50,740 nt of DNA from Nemertoderma westbladi (lineage: Eukaryota > Xenacoelomorpha > Nemertodermatida > Nemertodermatidae), in NCBI GenBank assembly GCA_032718475.1, contig JAUCBJ010000312.1, positions 1 through 50,740 on the forward strand. Reading direction: 5' to 3'. Numbering within the stretch: the stretch's first letter is position 1; the number at the start of each line of letters is the position of its first letter. The position numbers were made by a program, and so were the translations under genes. The notes beneath the pieces were generated by a model. It did not search any database. It was not told where the DNA came from and worked only from the letters and a program-made list of their open reading frames with translations. This document shows, piece by piece, positions 32,937 through 43,178 of this stretch.

Positions 32937-33440
32937 GCCTAGCGATCAATGTGTTTAACAAAGCTTTATGTACACCGGTACAGTAATTTGATTTTACCTC
33001 CAAAATAGTTATATATATGTTTTCTATTGGATAATACTTCCAGACTTTTTGGTCGACCAAAAAGTACTTTTTGGTCGACCAAAAAGTACTTTTTGGTCGA
33101 CCAAAAAGTCGACTTATTGGTCGACCAAAAAGTACTTATTGGTCGACCAAAAAGTACTTATTGGTCGACCAAAAAGTACTTTTTGGTCGACCAAAAAGTC
33201 GACTTATTGGTCGACCAAAAACTCCTTTTGGTCGACCAAAAAGTAGTTTTTGGTCGACCAATAAGTCGACTTTTTGGTCGACCAATAAGTAGTTTTTGGT
33301 CGACCAATAAGTCGACTTTTTGGTCGACCAAAAAGTCTGGAAGTATTATCCAATAGAAAACATATAACTACTTTGGAGGTAAAATCAAATTACTGCACCA
33401 GTACAGAAAGCTTTGTTAAACACATTGATCATCGCTAGGA
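32937..33440. repeat. Palindromic block with 22-bp GGTCGACC array
   Basis: Inverted arms of about 110 bp (left 32937-33050, right 33335-33440, with GATCAATGTGTTTAACAAAG, AATTTGATTTTACCTCC and GGATAATACTTCCAGACT) enclose 13 tandem units of a 22-bp repeat, ACTTTTTGGTCGACCAAAAAGT. Each unit is a palindrome centred on GGTCGACC, and the junctions AGTACT or GTCGAC are also palindromic. The inner arm segments resemble the inner ends of the long inverted repeats. LVDQK-type ORFs here are artefacts. Confidence 0.88.
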
Positions 33441-34698
33441 TTTTATTGTTTCATCCGATAGAATTACATGTTTAGAATTATATTTGCTGAGTTATGGCAG
33501 AACCAAGCGATGTTGAATTGGGTGAACTAGAGGGAACTCTATAGATGAGTCTATTCGAACTTGGTTTTGGCTGAAAATTCCCTATTCGGATATTTTGGTA
33601 CTTTTGTCGAGTCAATATGGCATATCTATCTATGTCTTTGAGAACCTTATGCCGACGTTTTCAAACGATAAACCTGAGTCGTGTAACAGATACCTCCGTT
33701 GAAACTTTCTGGAAGCTTGTTTCGAACGTTGTCGAAGTAACATTTAATAACCCTGAATTTGGTTATTGCCAGGTGCAAAAACGAATTATCCTAAACTACA
33801 AATTATATGTATCCATGGATATTGTACGATTGATTATGTCTTTAATAAATCCTGAAGCCGCACTAGAGCGAACGAGAACGTTGGGTCATCCTAGGATTTA
33901 CACGAATAAGGGGCCAAACTTTATCTGGCACTGCGATGGATGGGATAAACTAAAGCCCTATGGCTTATCAATCCACGGGGCTATTGATGGCTTTTCCCGT
34001 AAACTTTTATGGTTGAAAGTATCTGCCAGCAATAAAGACCCGTTTATTATTGCGCAGTTTTATCTCGATACAATAACTGATCTCGGTGGATTTCCTCAAT
34101 GTATCCGCGCTGACAGGGGCACTGAAAACGTAAATATAGGAGCCCTTCAAACTTTGTTTTCACTAATTTTCACCGTTTGTGATAAGCCTGCATTTTTATA
34201 TGGTAAGAGCGTGGCTAATCAACGAATAGTTTTTGGAGCAAATTCCCCGTTTTAGGGATGCACTCAATCCTAGAGTTTTTCCATGATATGGACCAGAATG
34301 GAATATTAGACACTTCAAACTACTTGGATATAGAAGTCTGCCGATATGTGTTCATGACTCACGTGCAGAGTGTACTTGACGATATTGTCATTCACTGGAA
34401 CTCACACCGCATTCGCAAGCCTAAACATGGGGTAGCGCCCGGTGGAATTCCAGATGTTTTCTACCATTTAACCTTGCCTAACTACTTAACAAAAATTGAA
34501 CCCACCGTTACTATTATCCCTGAACTCAAGGAAATATTTGCTTTCAAACGTAAGCCATGCATAAAGGAGGTTACTGACTTCTGTAATCTGGAACTCGCAA
34601 TTGCCAATAAACCTTATCCGGAATTACTTAACTCACTCTCCGACCTTCAGGATACTTTTGAATTTTTAATTAATATAGCGCGTGATGCTTTGGATTAA
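33441..34698 (+). pseudogene. Integrase-type (rve) transposase, frameshifted
   Basis: The transposase candidate of the 9.9-kb element. The main frame 33617-34255 carries an N-terminal helical region and the catalytic core: WHCDGWDKLKPYG, HGAIDGFSRKLLWL and IRADRGTENVN, i.e. the two candidate catalytic aspartates of a DDE/rve integrase. The third acidic residue should follow NQRI (about 34230), but one base is lost exactly there, and the sequence continues one frame over (SFWSKF...) into the C-terminal frame 34258-34698 (ILEFFHDM, HVQSVLDDIVIHWNSHRIR, GVAPGGIPDVFYHL). A second frameshift lies near 33634, upstream of which YSDILVLLSSQYGIS is readable. A short in-frame start at 33494 ends at once in TAG. 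Fold and motifs match the integrase-core proteins common in fish and invertebrates. Not functional as written. Confidence 0.82.
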
Positions 34699-35256
34699 TT
34701 ATTTTGATGTATTTTAATGTTTGTTTCATTTTAGTAAAATTAGTTTTGCTTTTGTATAAATTAGATTCTCCATCCACCCACATGTATTGTTGAAATACAG
34801 TAGTGTTTGGTAAAAACAATGAACATTATTAACTTCTGATTTCATTTATAGTAGCCATTACTATACTTGTAATCGTAATGTAGCACAAAACTATAGGGCA
34901 ATAATACAGTAATAATGTATTAACAGGAGATTTAAAAATCAGATTATAAACATTCCGGTAATTATTAATTATTAAGAAGAGCATTAAAAGTAACTGAAAT
35001 GACGAGATAAACAAGAAAATATGAACGGTAAGAATTTCTTTTTCTCGAAAACCAAACAAAAACGATTCTAAACAAATATGTAAAAACTATTTAAGGTACC
35101 GGTACAATCAATTTGCCATACTAAACAAACAATAAACTAACCTATTTAATGCTTAAAGCACAACTTTTCAAGCAAAACAAATTCAGTTTCTGGATTATAT
35201 GAATTAAAACAGACATGTTTCAATGACAAAACGGTTTCAGTAATATTAATAAAATA
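34699..35256. other. Spacer between convergent integrase and HECT genes
   Basis: AT-rich, with no recognisable gene. It presumably holds the 3' ends and polyadenylation signals of the two converging genes. Confidence 0.45.
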
Positions 35257-36981
35257 TCAGTGGTTCCAAAACTCCCAACACAGTTGATTCGATAGGAGTA
35301 GAAATATATCTTCCTTCATTTCTCCATACGAGCTATAACTGTAAGGCAACTTCAAAGAGGGACCACATGTACTAGCTCCTATAGATCTCGTGAAAGATGT
35401 GGTCACAATGAATTCTACTTGAATTGTATCACATATCATGAGATTAGAACCGGTGATATACCGCAAAAACTAAAAGCATCCATTAACTCGTCTAAATCTT
35501 CTTGATCAGGTAATATACCATTTAGAAGTTGCCGTAAAACATTCCCCTCACTGACATTGAGTAAAGTGTATAGGTTATCAGGAGGAATTTCTGTCTCTTC
35601 AAAATAAACATATTTGAAGAACGGCGAGGATAATTGAACAGGCCAGTATTTAAGTAATTCGTAACCATAAACAAGAATCCGTCTAATAGACAACCAAACT
35701 TCAACATCCCAATCATGCCGTATGCAGGGGATTCCAGATGAGCAACCTCTAACATTAAATTCGCTCCAAAAGATAGCGAAAAGCTCCCGCGTAAGTCCTA
35801 GGTTATCAATTCCACACTCTTGCGATCCATCAGAGCAAATAAACGTTACATGCACGTTTACAAATAAACGCTCCTTGTACAATGGTATTTCTTCACGGAA
35901 GAGATCAATCATAAACTGAAAAACATTATTCCGAGGCACAGTTATCAAGCGTTTATGGTCAACTAGTCTGCGAACACGAGCTTCGCGTAAATCATTAATC
36001 GATAATTGTCCATCAGATTCAGATTCACCAGAACTTTCATCCAAAATGCTTGTGTCGGTTATTGGAGACATGAATCGCGCAGGAGGATTAATATTTCGAG
36101 GATGACGCCGTCGAAAATCCGTAGAAGCACTGATTTCTAATTCACGGTTTTGCTCGCAAATTAGACACTGACCATTTTCTTCAGATAGGCCTATACCTAG
36201 AGTACAATTGCAATTAATGCAGATTGTATGATTAAGTGGAACCTGTGCTTGGCTAAAGCTGGGTTCTAGTACTGGTGGACCTGGGCCTGCTGGTGCAGCT
36301 ACAGAGTGTCTAGAACCCGAGACTAACAAAGCATTATCACTATCTGACTATTAGGCCTACAAGCAGAAACATCCGGAGTCGTATCATTAAGAACATTATC
36401 AGAAACAGCCACCTCATTGATCTCAAAATCAGAATGATCAACAGCTTCCTCTAAAGACCTATCAACAGTACCGGTACTTTTAATTGTATCAATGCAAAAA
36501 AAGAACTGTAAGGTGCCAGGAACTCCAATAGCTCTGCTGTAATTATCCAAACTGAACTCGGAAGACAATCAGAATCACCTTGAGGATTAGGGAAAACTTC
36601 TGTTATTACCTGCCCCAAACAATTTTCTAGCCGGAAGTTATAATAAGAATTCACATTTCCAAGTGAAGGAGAAACTCCGGCAGGAAAAAATTTATCCTTG
36701 ATAAATACAACTAATGACTTGTATGAGAGGCGAAAGTCTACAGAAAAAACGCACATAGACTTGTCCCCTAAATGGGCTTCGTGAAACAATACTATCGCAC
36801 TTCATCTTGAATCGCGCATGCCGTATCACCGATAACGGTCGTCCCATGCTCCCATGCGGACAGGTATAGCGTGCGCATTGACAGGATCTCTACGGGATCC
36901 TTTAATGTGAGAATAACCGCGTCTGCGGCCTCGATTAATTTGCCTAGTAGATGCTCCTGATACATTAACATTTCTACCAGT
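35257..36981 (-). pseudogene. HECT-type E3 ubiquitin ligase, broken
   Basis: Minus-strand gene convergent with the integrase. Readable from the 5' side in successive frames: 36981-36832 (basic GRRRGYSHIKGSRRD segment, ends TGA), 36789-36451 (KDKFFPAGVSPSLGNVNSYY), 36568-36323, then 36329-35436 with a CxxC-type pair (CINCNC, CLICEQ), an acidic DESSGESESDG stretch and the HECT N-lobe signature GIDNLGLTRELFAIFW. The last frame, 35466-35257, contains STCGPSLKLPYSYSSYGEMK, which matches the HECT C-lobe around the catalytic cysteine. So the full HECT layout is present but split by at least three frameshifts. HECT ligases take ubiquitin on the cysteine before passing it to a substrate. The N-terminal codons continue beyond the inserted 4.4-kb element at 41522-41400. 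Confidence 0.78.
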
Positions 36982-36987
36982 GGTTGT

Positions 36988-37425
36988 CAGTAGGGAACAT
37001 ACCCTTAAATAAGCTCCAAAAGTGGGTTCTTATTTAAGGAAAATGGCTCTTATTTAGGGGTTTTTGGGCCTTTTTTGGATATTTTTTCGACATAATATGC
37101 AATAACTTGTTTCAGGAAAAAATACCGCATAATTTTATTTCACAATGTAAAAGTTGGGTCTTTCTTGAACATAAAGCAAAAAACCAGAAAACATTTCACC
37201 GTCCGGTTTTTTTTCTACAAGCGTTTTAAAATTGCATCAAAAATACGACTAGTTCCTAAATAAGGGTGATTTTTTAAATTTACCTTATTTAAGATATCGA
37301 AATTGTACACATAGATACTAAAAGTCCCTAAATAAGAACTTTTTGACCTGGATTTCTTATTTAGGAATACAATTGTATTCCAAAATCTGCACATTCCTTA
37401 AATAAAATCAATATTCCTTACAGTA
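36988..37425 (+). repeat. Left terminal inverted repeat of 4.4-kb element
   Basis: Rich in TTATTTAAGG/CCTAAATAAG words, repeated internally many times in both senses. It matches 41388-40965 inverted with scattered substitutions. CCGGACGGTGAAA-type and TATTTTTTCGACATAATATG words anchor the alignment. Confidence 0.9.
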
Positions 37426-38325
37426 TGTGTTACACTTCTTTCATAATTCTTTGACTGTTTGATTTATGTCAGTCTGTATATTGCTAATTGTTGGGTTAAG
37501 GATAAGGACAATGGTTGCACTGCACTCTATAAATCCTCTATAGAATATCGTATCATAGTGAAGTAGCTAGCACTGGCATTCTTACCTCACACGGTAGCAT
37601 AGAATAGCCCATTGATATTCAAAAGAATAGCCCATCGCCCATCTGAGCGCACATACATTGTCACATATTTCGATGAAACATGGCTCAAGTAACTGGACAT
37701 CGCCGCACAGTTTCGAAAAACTAACTTGTGTCCTGCATTTCCTCTTCTGCTCCCCGTTACGCCCCACTTAGATGGATTGTCCACAATGTTGTACTTGAAA
37801 GGTGTGAAAAAAGTGAAAAATAAATGTCAATGCCATGTCAATAGGCACAAAGATGGTTCGGTTGGGCAGCTGATAGACGTTATGAAGGTTAAAGATGATG
37901 ACTGGATGACGTTTTGGCTCAACTGGCTCAGGCATGAGTGGGACACGTTCGTGGGACCTTTGCGCAGCATGAAGTGAGCAAAGCCTTAGCTAGCCCTAGC
38001 TGATAGGGGCCCCACCCCATTAACGGGCCCCACCCCATTAACATGTTGTCTTTCGTCAGTCAGAGGTCGTTCAACACAATACTCGTCTCCTTAATTTGCA
38101 TCATTGCGTTCGTTTGTTTTTTTACCAAACTTCAGATTATTTCTAATCTTTTGACAGACTACATACCGTACATACTAAGTTTCGTTTAATTTCATCAAGG
38201 AATGACCGAGTTATTAGCGATAAAAAATTTACAACGACGACAGACAACTCGTTAATAGCACCCATATGCTAAGGCTTCGCTCACTTGAACGTGGCTCTCC
38301 CCCACATTCAATCCGGTTCGACGCA
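37426..38325. other. Unique interior of 4.4-kb element
   Basis: Open frames at 37726-37977 (plus; VMKVKDDDWMTFWLNWLRHE segment) and 37784-37582 (minus) lack proper ATG starts and known motifs. A transposase remnant is possible but unsupported. Confidence 0.35.
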
Positions 38326-40512
38326 GTTTGTTGCTCGTTGTTGCTCATTGCTGCTCGTTGTGCTTTATTATTTCTCATTGTTGGTCATTGTTGCTCGTTG
38401 TTGGTCATTGTTGCTTGTTGGTGCTCATTGTTGCTCGTTAGTTGTACTTTATTATTGCTCGTTGTACTCTATTATTGCTCGTTGTTGCTCATTATTACTC
38501 ATTGTTGCTCGTTGTTGTACTTTATTATTGCTCGTTCAATCGTTGTTCCTCATTGTTGCTCGTTGTTTCTCGTTGTTGTACTTTATTATTGCTCATTGTT
38601 GCTCAATATTACTCGTTGTTGCTCGGTCAGTCGTTGTTGCTCATTGTTGCTCGTTGTTGTACTTTATTGTTGCTCAATATATCTCGTTGTTGCTCAATAA
38701 AACTCGTTGTTGCTCGTTCAGTCGTTGTTGCTCATTATTGCTCGCTGTTTCTCGTTGTTGCTCATTGTTGCTCGTTGTTGTTCTTTATTATTGCTCATTG
38801 TTGCTCAGTGTTTCTCATTGTTGCTCAATGTTACTCGTTGTTATACTTTATTATTGCTCAATGTTACTCATTGTCATTGTTGCTCATTGTTACTCGTTGT
38901 TCCTCATGTCCTAATTATTGGTCGTTGTTTCTCGTTGTTGTACTTTATTATTGCTCATTGTTGCTCGTTGTTTCTCAATGTTGCTCGTTGTTGTACTTTA
39001 TTATTGCTCGTTCAGTCGTTGTTCCTCATTGTTGCTCGCTGTTTCTCGTTGTTGCTCATTGTTGCTCATTGTTGCTCGTTGTTGCTCATTATTACTCAGT
39101 GTTACTCGTTGTTGCTCATTGTTGCTCGTTGTTGTACTTTATTATTGCTCGTTCAGTCGTTGTTCCTCATTGTTGCTCGCTGTTTCTCGTTGTTGCTCGT
39201 TATTGTACTTTATCATTGCTCATTGTTGCTCGGTGTTTCTCAATGTTACTCGTTGTTGCTCATTGTTGCTCGTTGTTGCTCATTGTTGCTCGTTCAGTCG
39301 GTGTTCCTCATTATTGCTCGTTGTTGTACTTTATTATTGCTCAATGTTACTCGTTGTTGCTCATTGTTGCTCGTTGTTACTCGTTGTTGCTCGTTGTTTT
39401 GTTACTCATCAGCTCATTGTTCATTTGTTGCTTATTGTTGGTCATTGTTGCTTGTTGGTGCTCATTGTTGCTCGTTAGTTGTACTTTATTATTGCTCGTT
39501 GTACTCTATTATTGCTCATTGTTGCTCGTTGTTGTACTTTATTATTGCTCGTTCAATCGTTGTTCCTCATTGTTGCTCGTTGTTGTACTTTATTATTGCT
39601 CATTGTTGCTCAATATTACTCGTAGTTGCTCGGTCAGTCGTTGTTGCTCGTTGTTGTACTTTATTATTGCTCATAGTTGCTCAATATATCTCGTTGTTGC
39701 TCAATATAACTCGTTGTTGCTCGTTCAGTCGTTGTTGCTCATTATTGCTCGTTGTTTCTCGTTGTTGCTCATTGTTGCTCGTTGTTGTTCTTTATTATTG
39801 CTCATTGTTGCTCAGTGTTTCTCATTGTTGCTCGTTGTTGCTCAATGTTACTCGTTGTTATACTTTATTATTGCTCAATGTTACTCGTTGTTACTCATTG
39901 TCATTGTTGCTCATTGTTAATCGTTGTTCCTCATGTCCTAATTATTGGTCGTTGTTTCTCGTTGTTGTACTTTATTATTGATCGTTGTTTCTCAATGTTG
40001 CTCGTTGTTGTACTTTATTATTGCTCGTTCAGTCGTTGTTCCTCATTGTTTCTCGCTGTTTCTCGTTGTTGCTCATTGTTGCTCGTTGTTGTACTTTATC
40101 ATTACTCATTGTTGCTCGGTGTTTTTCAATGTTACTCGTTGTTGCTCATTGTTGCTCGTTCAGTCGTTGTTCCTCATTATTGCTCATTGTTGTTCGTTGT
40201 TTCTCGCTGTTGCTCATTGTTGCTCGTTGTTGTACTTTATTATTGCTCATTTTTGCTCGTTGTTGCTCATTGTTTCTCATTGTTGCTCAATGTTACTCGT
40301 AGTAGTCGTAGTTGCTGATTGTTACTCATTGTTGCTTATTGTTGCTCGTTCAGTCGTTGTTCCTCATTACTGCTCGTTGTTGTACTTTATTATTGCTCAA
40401 TGTCACTCGTTGTTGCTCATTGTTACTCTTTGTTGCTCGTTGTTTTGTTACTCATCAGCTCATTGTTCATTTGTTGCTCGTTGTTGCTTAGTGTTGGTCA
40501 TTGTTGCTCGTG
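38325..40512 (+). repeat. 2.2-kb minisatellite of 10-bp units
   Basis: Units TTGTTGCTCA or TTGTTGCTCG, interrupted by the recurrent insert TTGTACTTTATTATTGCTC and by GTTCAGTCG words. A higher-order period of about 1.03 kb is visible: ATGTCCTAATTATTGGTCG at 38906 and 39933, and TTACTCATCAGCTCATTG at 39402 and 40440. It yields very long ORFs in all three plus frames (Cys/Ser/Leu-rich), which is a by-product of missing stop codons, not coding evidence. Confidence 0.95.
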
Positions 40513-40964
40513 GTGCATTTTTGCACCTATCCAATTAAGCTCAGAAGCTCCCTTATCTCTGCATCTTGCAATGTCCTGTCAAGGTTGGGCAGGTAGGAGG
40601 TCATAACTGTCATAAGCAGATAAGTGATAATTGAATAAGCAGATAAGGGCAGAAGGAGGACGGTGCTGGGAGACGAGGTTATAAGATACATTATATAAGG
40701 ATATTTAATTTAATTTATTTAATTTAATATATGAGAAATGAGGCCAGTATTGGTTGACAGAAGGAGATACGCAATGCGTATCCCATTGCGCCTCATAATA
40801 GCCTCTCCATCAACAAGTCAACCCCATCGACTAGCGGCACTGGCTGTTTCAGCTGACGGGGCTCTGTCGAAAAACGCGTCCCTGATGCAGTAAGGGCCCT
40901 CTTTTGAGGAGCAATATTATTATTGTCGCGGAACTGCTTCTACTCTCTGTGAGAAATGAGAAAT
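40513..40964. other. Unique right interior of 4.4-kb element
   Basis: Contains a GC-richer stretch (40745-40930, GATACGCAATGCGTATCCCA palindrome, then GACGGGGCTCTGTCGAAAAA) that looks like a LINE 3'-UTR fragment, but I cannot assign it. Confidence 0.3.
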
Positions 40965-41388
40965 ATTTAATTTATTTAAGGAGTATGCAGATTTTGGAAT
41001 GAAATTGTATACCTAATTAAGAAACCCATGTCAAAAAGTTCTTATTTAAGGACTTTTAGTATTTATGTGTACAATTTCGATGTCTTAAATAAGGTAAATT
41101 TAAAAAATCCCCCTTATTTAGGAACTGGTCGTATTTTTGATGTAATTTTAAAACGCTTCTAGAAAAAAAACCGGACGGTGAAATGTTTTCTGGTTTTTTG
41201 CATTATGTTCAAGAAAGAACCAACTTTTATATTGTGAAATAAAATTATGCGGTATTTTTTACTGAAACAAGTTCTTGCATATTATGTCGAAAAAATATCC
41301 AAAAAAGGCCCAAAAACCCCTAAATAAGAGCCATTTTCCTTAAATAAGAACCCACTTGTGGAGCTTATTTAAGGGTATGTTCCCTACT
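40965..41388 (-). repeat. Right terminal inverted repeat of 4.4-kb element
   Basis: The inverted counterpart of 36988-37425, ending GGTATGTTCCCTACTG at 41388. Confidence 0.9.
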
Positions 41389-41399
41389 GGTTGTGGTAC

Positions 41400-41522
41400 C
41401 GGTCAGCCGGTACTGGTAGATGCTAATTCTGCAATCGCCTGTCGTAAGTTCCCTATAGCGACTCTTCTACTATCCGTAACAAAGTCATCACAATCATCAT
41501 TGTTGGCGCCGGTTTCTTCCAT
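41400..41522 (-). pseudogene. 5' coding end of the HECT gene, cut off by insertion
   Basis: Minus-strand ATG at 41522 opens an acidic N-terminus (MEETGANNDDCDDFVTDSRR) of 39 codons ending in TGA near 41403, one base out of frame with the sequence resuming at 36981 on the other side of the 4.4-kb element. The intervening CCGGTACC-type words suggest local slippage. Joining across the insertion is inferred from strand, order and the duplicated GTTGT. Confidence 0.5.
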
Positions 41523-42199
41523 AATGCCACCAATAGGCCTACTGCAATAGGCCCTATACTGATATATATGCATGGGATGGGCCTAAACCGGTATGGTATT
41601 CATATCATGCATATCAGTGACTTTAGTCACTGACAGACTGATATGTAACAAAATGAAGGGATGTCCTGCTAGGTGCCCACCAGTTATTTCCTTAACACAG
41701 TACTGCAGTACCGGTAGCCTAATGCAGTAATGGCTGACTAAATGGCTAATGGCTGGCGAACTAAAATTGAAAACCCTAGGCCTAATTGAAATTGTCATGT
41801 AACCATAACCTAATCCAAATCGCAATTTGCTCGAATTGGCAACCTACTGCATACTGAACTCGGTTTCAATTTTTCTGAAATTTCACTAAATTTGTTAGAT
41901 AGGCCTAACGACTTTTAGTTTTAGGGATACAGGGATATGGTTTAGTGGTTACCGGTCACATGACAGTTTCATTTAGAGTTTACAGTTTCAATTACTGAAT
42001 TAGAGTTTAGCTGTTTAGGCCGATCCTGAACAAATACCTGACTACCTGACAGCCTGAAGAAACTACCAGATACTGAGATATACACTCTGACTCTGACAGT
42101 ATGCAGTACTGTATACAGGTATGTATAGGCCTATAGCCTGATAGCATACCGGTAGTATATTACAGTATTAGGACTGGTGGGCAAAAGGAACATCAACAA
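41523..42199. other. Upstream region of the HECT gene inside the element
   Basis: No ORF of note. It is dense in TAGGCCTA and TACCGGTA words (41536, 41708, 41778, 41905, 42127, 42146). It presumably contains the promoter of the ligase gene. Confidence 0.35.
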
Positions 42200-42430
42200 G
42201 TAATTTGATTTTACCTCCAAAATACTTGCGTGTTTCCTAATTGGATAATATTTGCAGACTTTTTGGTCGACCAAAAAGTACTTTTTGGTCGACCAAAAAG
42301 TCCCTTAAAAAAATAAATAAAAAAAAGTATTAAGTGTGGCACAATTCAGCCAAGTGATATAAATGGTGACAAAATGGCTTTTTTTTTAAATAAATGAGTG
42401 TTCAAAAGTAGCCCCGTACTTGGGGCTACT
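42200..42430. repeat. Right long inverted repeat of 9.9-kb element
   Basis: In plus orientation GTAATTTGATTTTACCTCC, GGATAATATTTGCAGACT, two GGTCGACC palindromes, TTAAGTGTGGCACAATTCAG, GGTGACAAAATGGC, then TTCAAAAGTAGCCCCGTAC. It is the inverted counterpart of 32862-32550. Just outside, GGGGCTACTTTGAA occurs again (42421, and diverged at 42478). Confidence 0.75.
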
Positions 42431-42737
42431 TTGAAACCTCATGTATTTGAACCAAAAATCAAAGTAGGCCCTTCACTGGGGCTTCTTTGATCATTTTATA
42501 ACAAAACATCAGCCGCCTTACCTTAATAGCTGTTAATTATAGTAGTCTAAAGTAAGCTCTTATTCTTCATGACCAATATAATTAATCAGTGATGCTTGAG
42601 TTTATCACAGACATAGATCACTTGCCATGCAGGTTTTGTAAATGGGCTTAACTCAGTAAATTGTCAAAAGCAATTATGCAATATGTAAGTTATGATAATT
42701 ACATTATGCGAGATTTATATTACGGTATTGACCTGCA

Positions 42738-42930
42738 ATGCCGGATTCGCCGACGAGGGGCGATCCGGTAGCCCAAGCGGAGGGCGGCCGTGTCGCGAGG
42801 AAGGTACCACGAGGAAGGGACGAGTCGATGCATGACGGCGGTCGGAATACCGAAGTCGCCGGCCAGCCACAGGCCGAGAGCGATGGACGGCCCACCAGAA
42901 CGGCGACGGTAGGGCCGCCAATAAGGAATA
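42738..42930. other. GC-rich segment of unknown origin
   Basis: A sharply GC-rich block (GGCGGCCGTGTCGCGAGG, GACGGCGGTCGGAATACCGA) in AT-rich surroundings, open on both strands (plus from ATG 42738; minus 42942-42704). The plus frame runs on into the piggyBac fragment but in the wrong frame for it, so it is not called as a gene. Confidence 0.35.
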
Positions 42931-42979
42931 ATAAGGAAACAACGATAAATGAAGAAAGAAAGGAGTCGCTGCAGTCTAT

Positions 42980-43150
42980 ATCACTCAGTCTGGCTGTGTT
43001 GGCAATTATAATGCCGGAATGGGTGGGGTTGACCTATTGGACAAACTTGTTGCTTCCTACCGACCTACTATCAGTGCTAAGAAGTAGTGGTTCCCACTTT
43101 TCATTCAGTTGTGACAGCTATGACAGCTGCTTGGCAGATTCATTGCGAAG
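42980..43150 (+). pseudogene. piggyBac-like transposase fragment
   Basis: Reads YNAGMGGVDLLDKLVASYRP then ISAKK, a TAG stop, and WFPLFIQL before a TGA. This is the hallmark region around the last catalytic aspartate of piggyBac transposases (NxxMGGVDxxD...YR...KKWW). The stop replaces the first tryptophan of the KKWW motif, so this is dead, and only about 55 codons remain. Confidence 0.8.
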
Positions 43151-43178
43151 TCAATCAACCAACCAACCAGCAGGTTGA

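Larger units (their letters stand above)
36988..41388. mobile_element. 4.4-kb inverted-repeat element inserted in HECT gene
   Basis: The ends are CAGTAGGGAACATACCCTTA at 36988 and its complement ending at 41388, continuing as inverted repeats of about 430 bp (36988-37425, 40965-41388). The flanks are GTTGT (36983-36987 and 41390-41394); GGTTGT if the last base is shared. The element is therefore an insertion, younger than its HECT-gene host. Inside are a 2.2-kb minisatellite and two unique stretches without a recognisable transposase. It is non-autonomous. The superfamily is not clear from a 5-6 bp target duplication and CAG ends alone. Confidence 0.85.

Noticed and set aside
33027-33356. ORFs of LVDQK/STKK repeats
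   Set aside because: Translation of the GGTCGACC palindrome array in three frames; not coding.
38266-40606. Several overlapping ORFs of 100-490 codons rich in Cys, Ser, Leu and Val
   Set aside because: All come from the 10-bp minisatellite, which lacks stop codons in three plus frames; there is no motif, splice signal or frame preference.
42738-43178. 146-codon plus ORF over the piggyBac fragment
   Set aside because: It runs through the piggyBac region in the wrong frame; the correct frame shows the transposase motif with stops.
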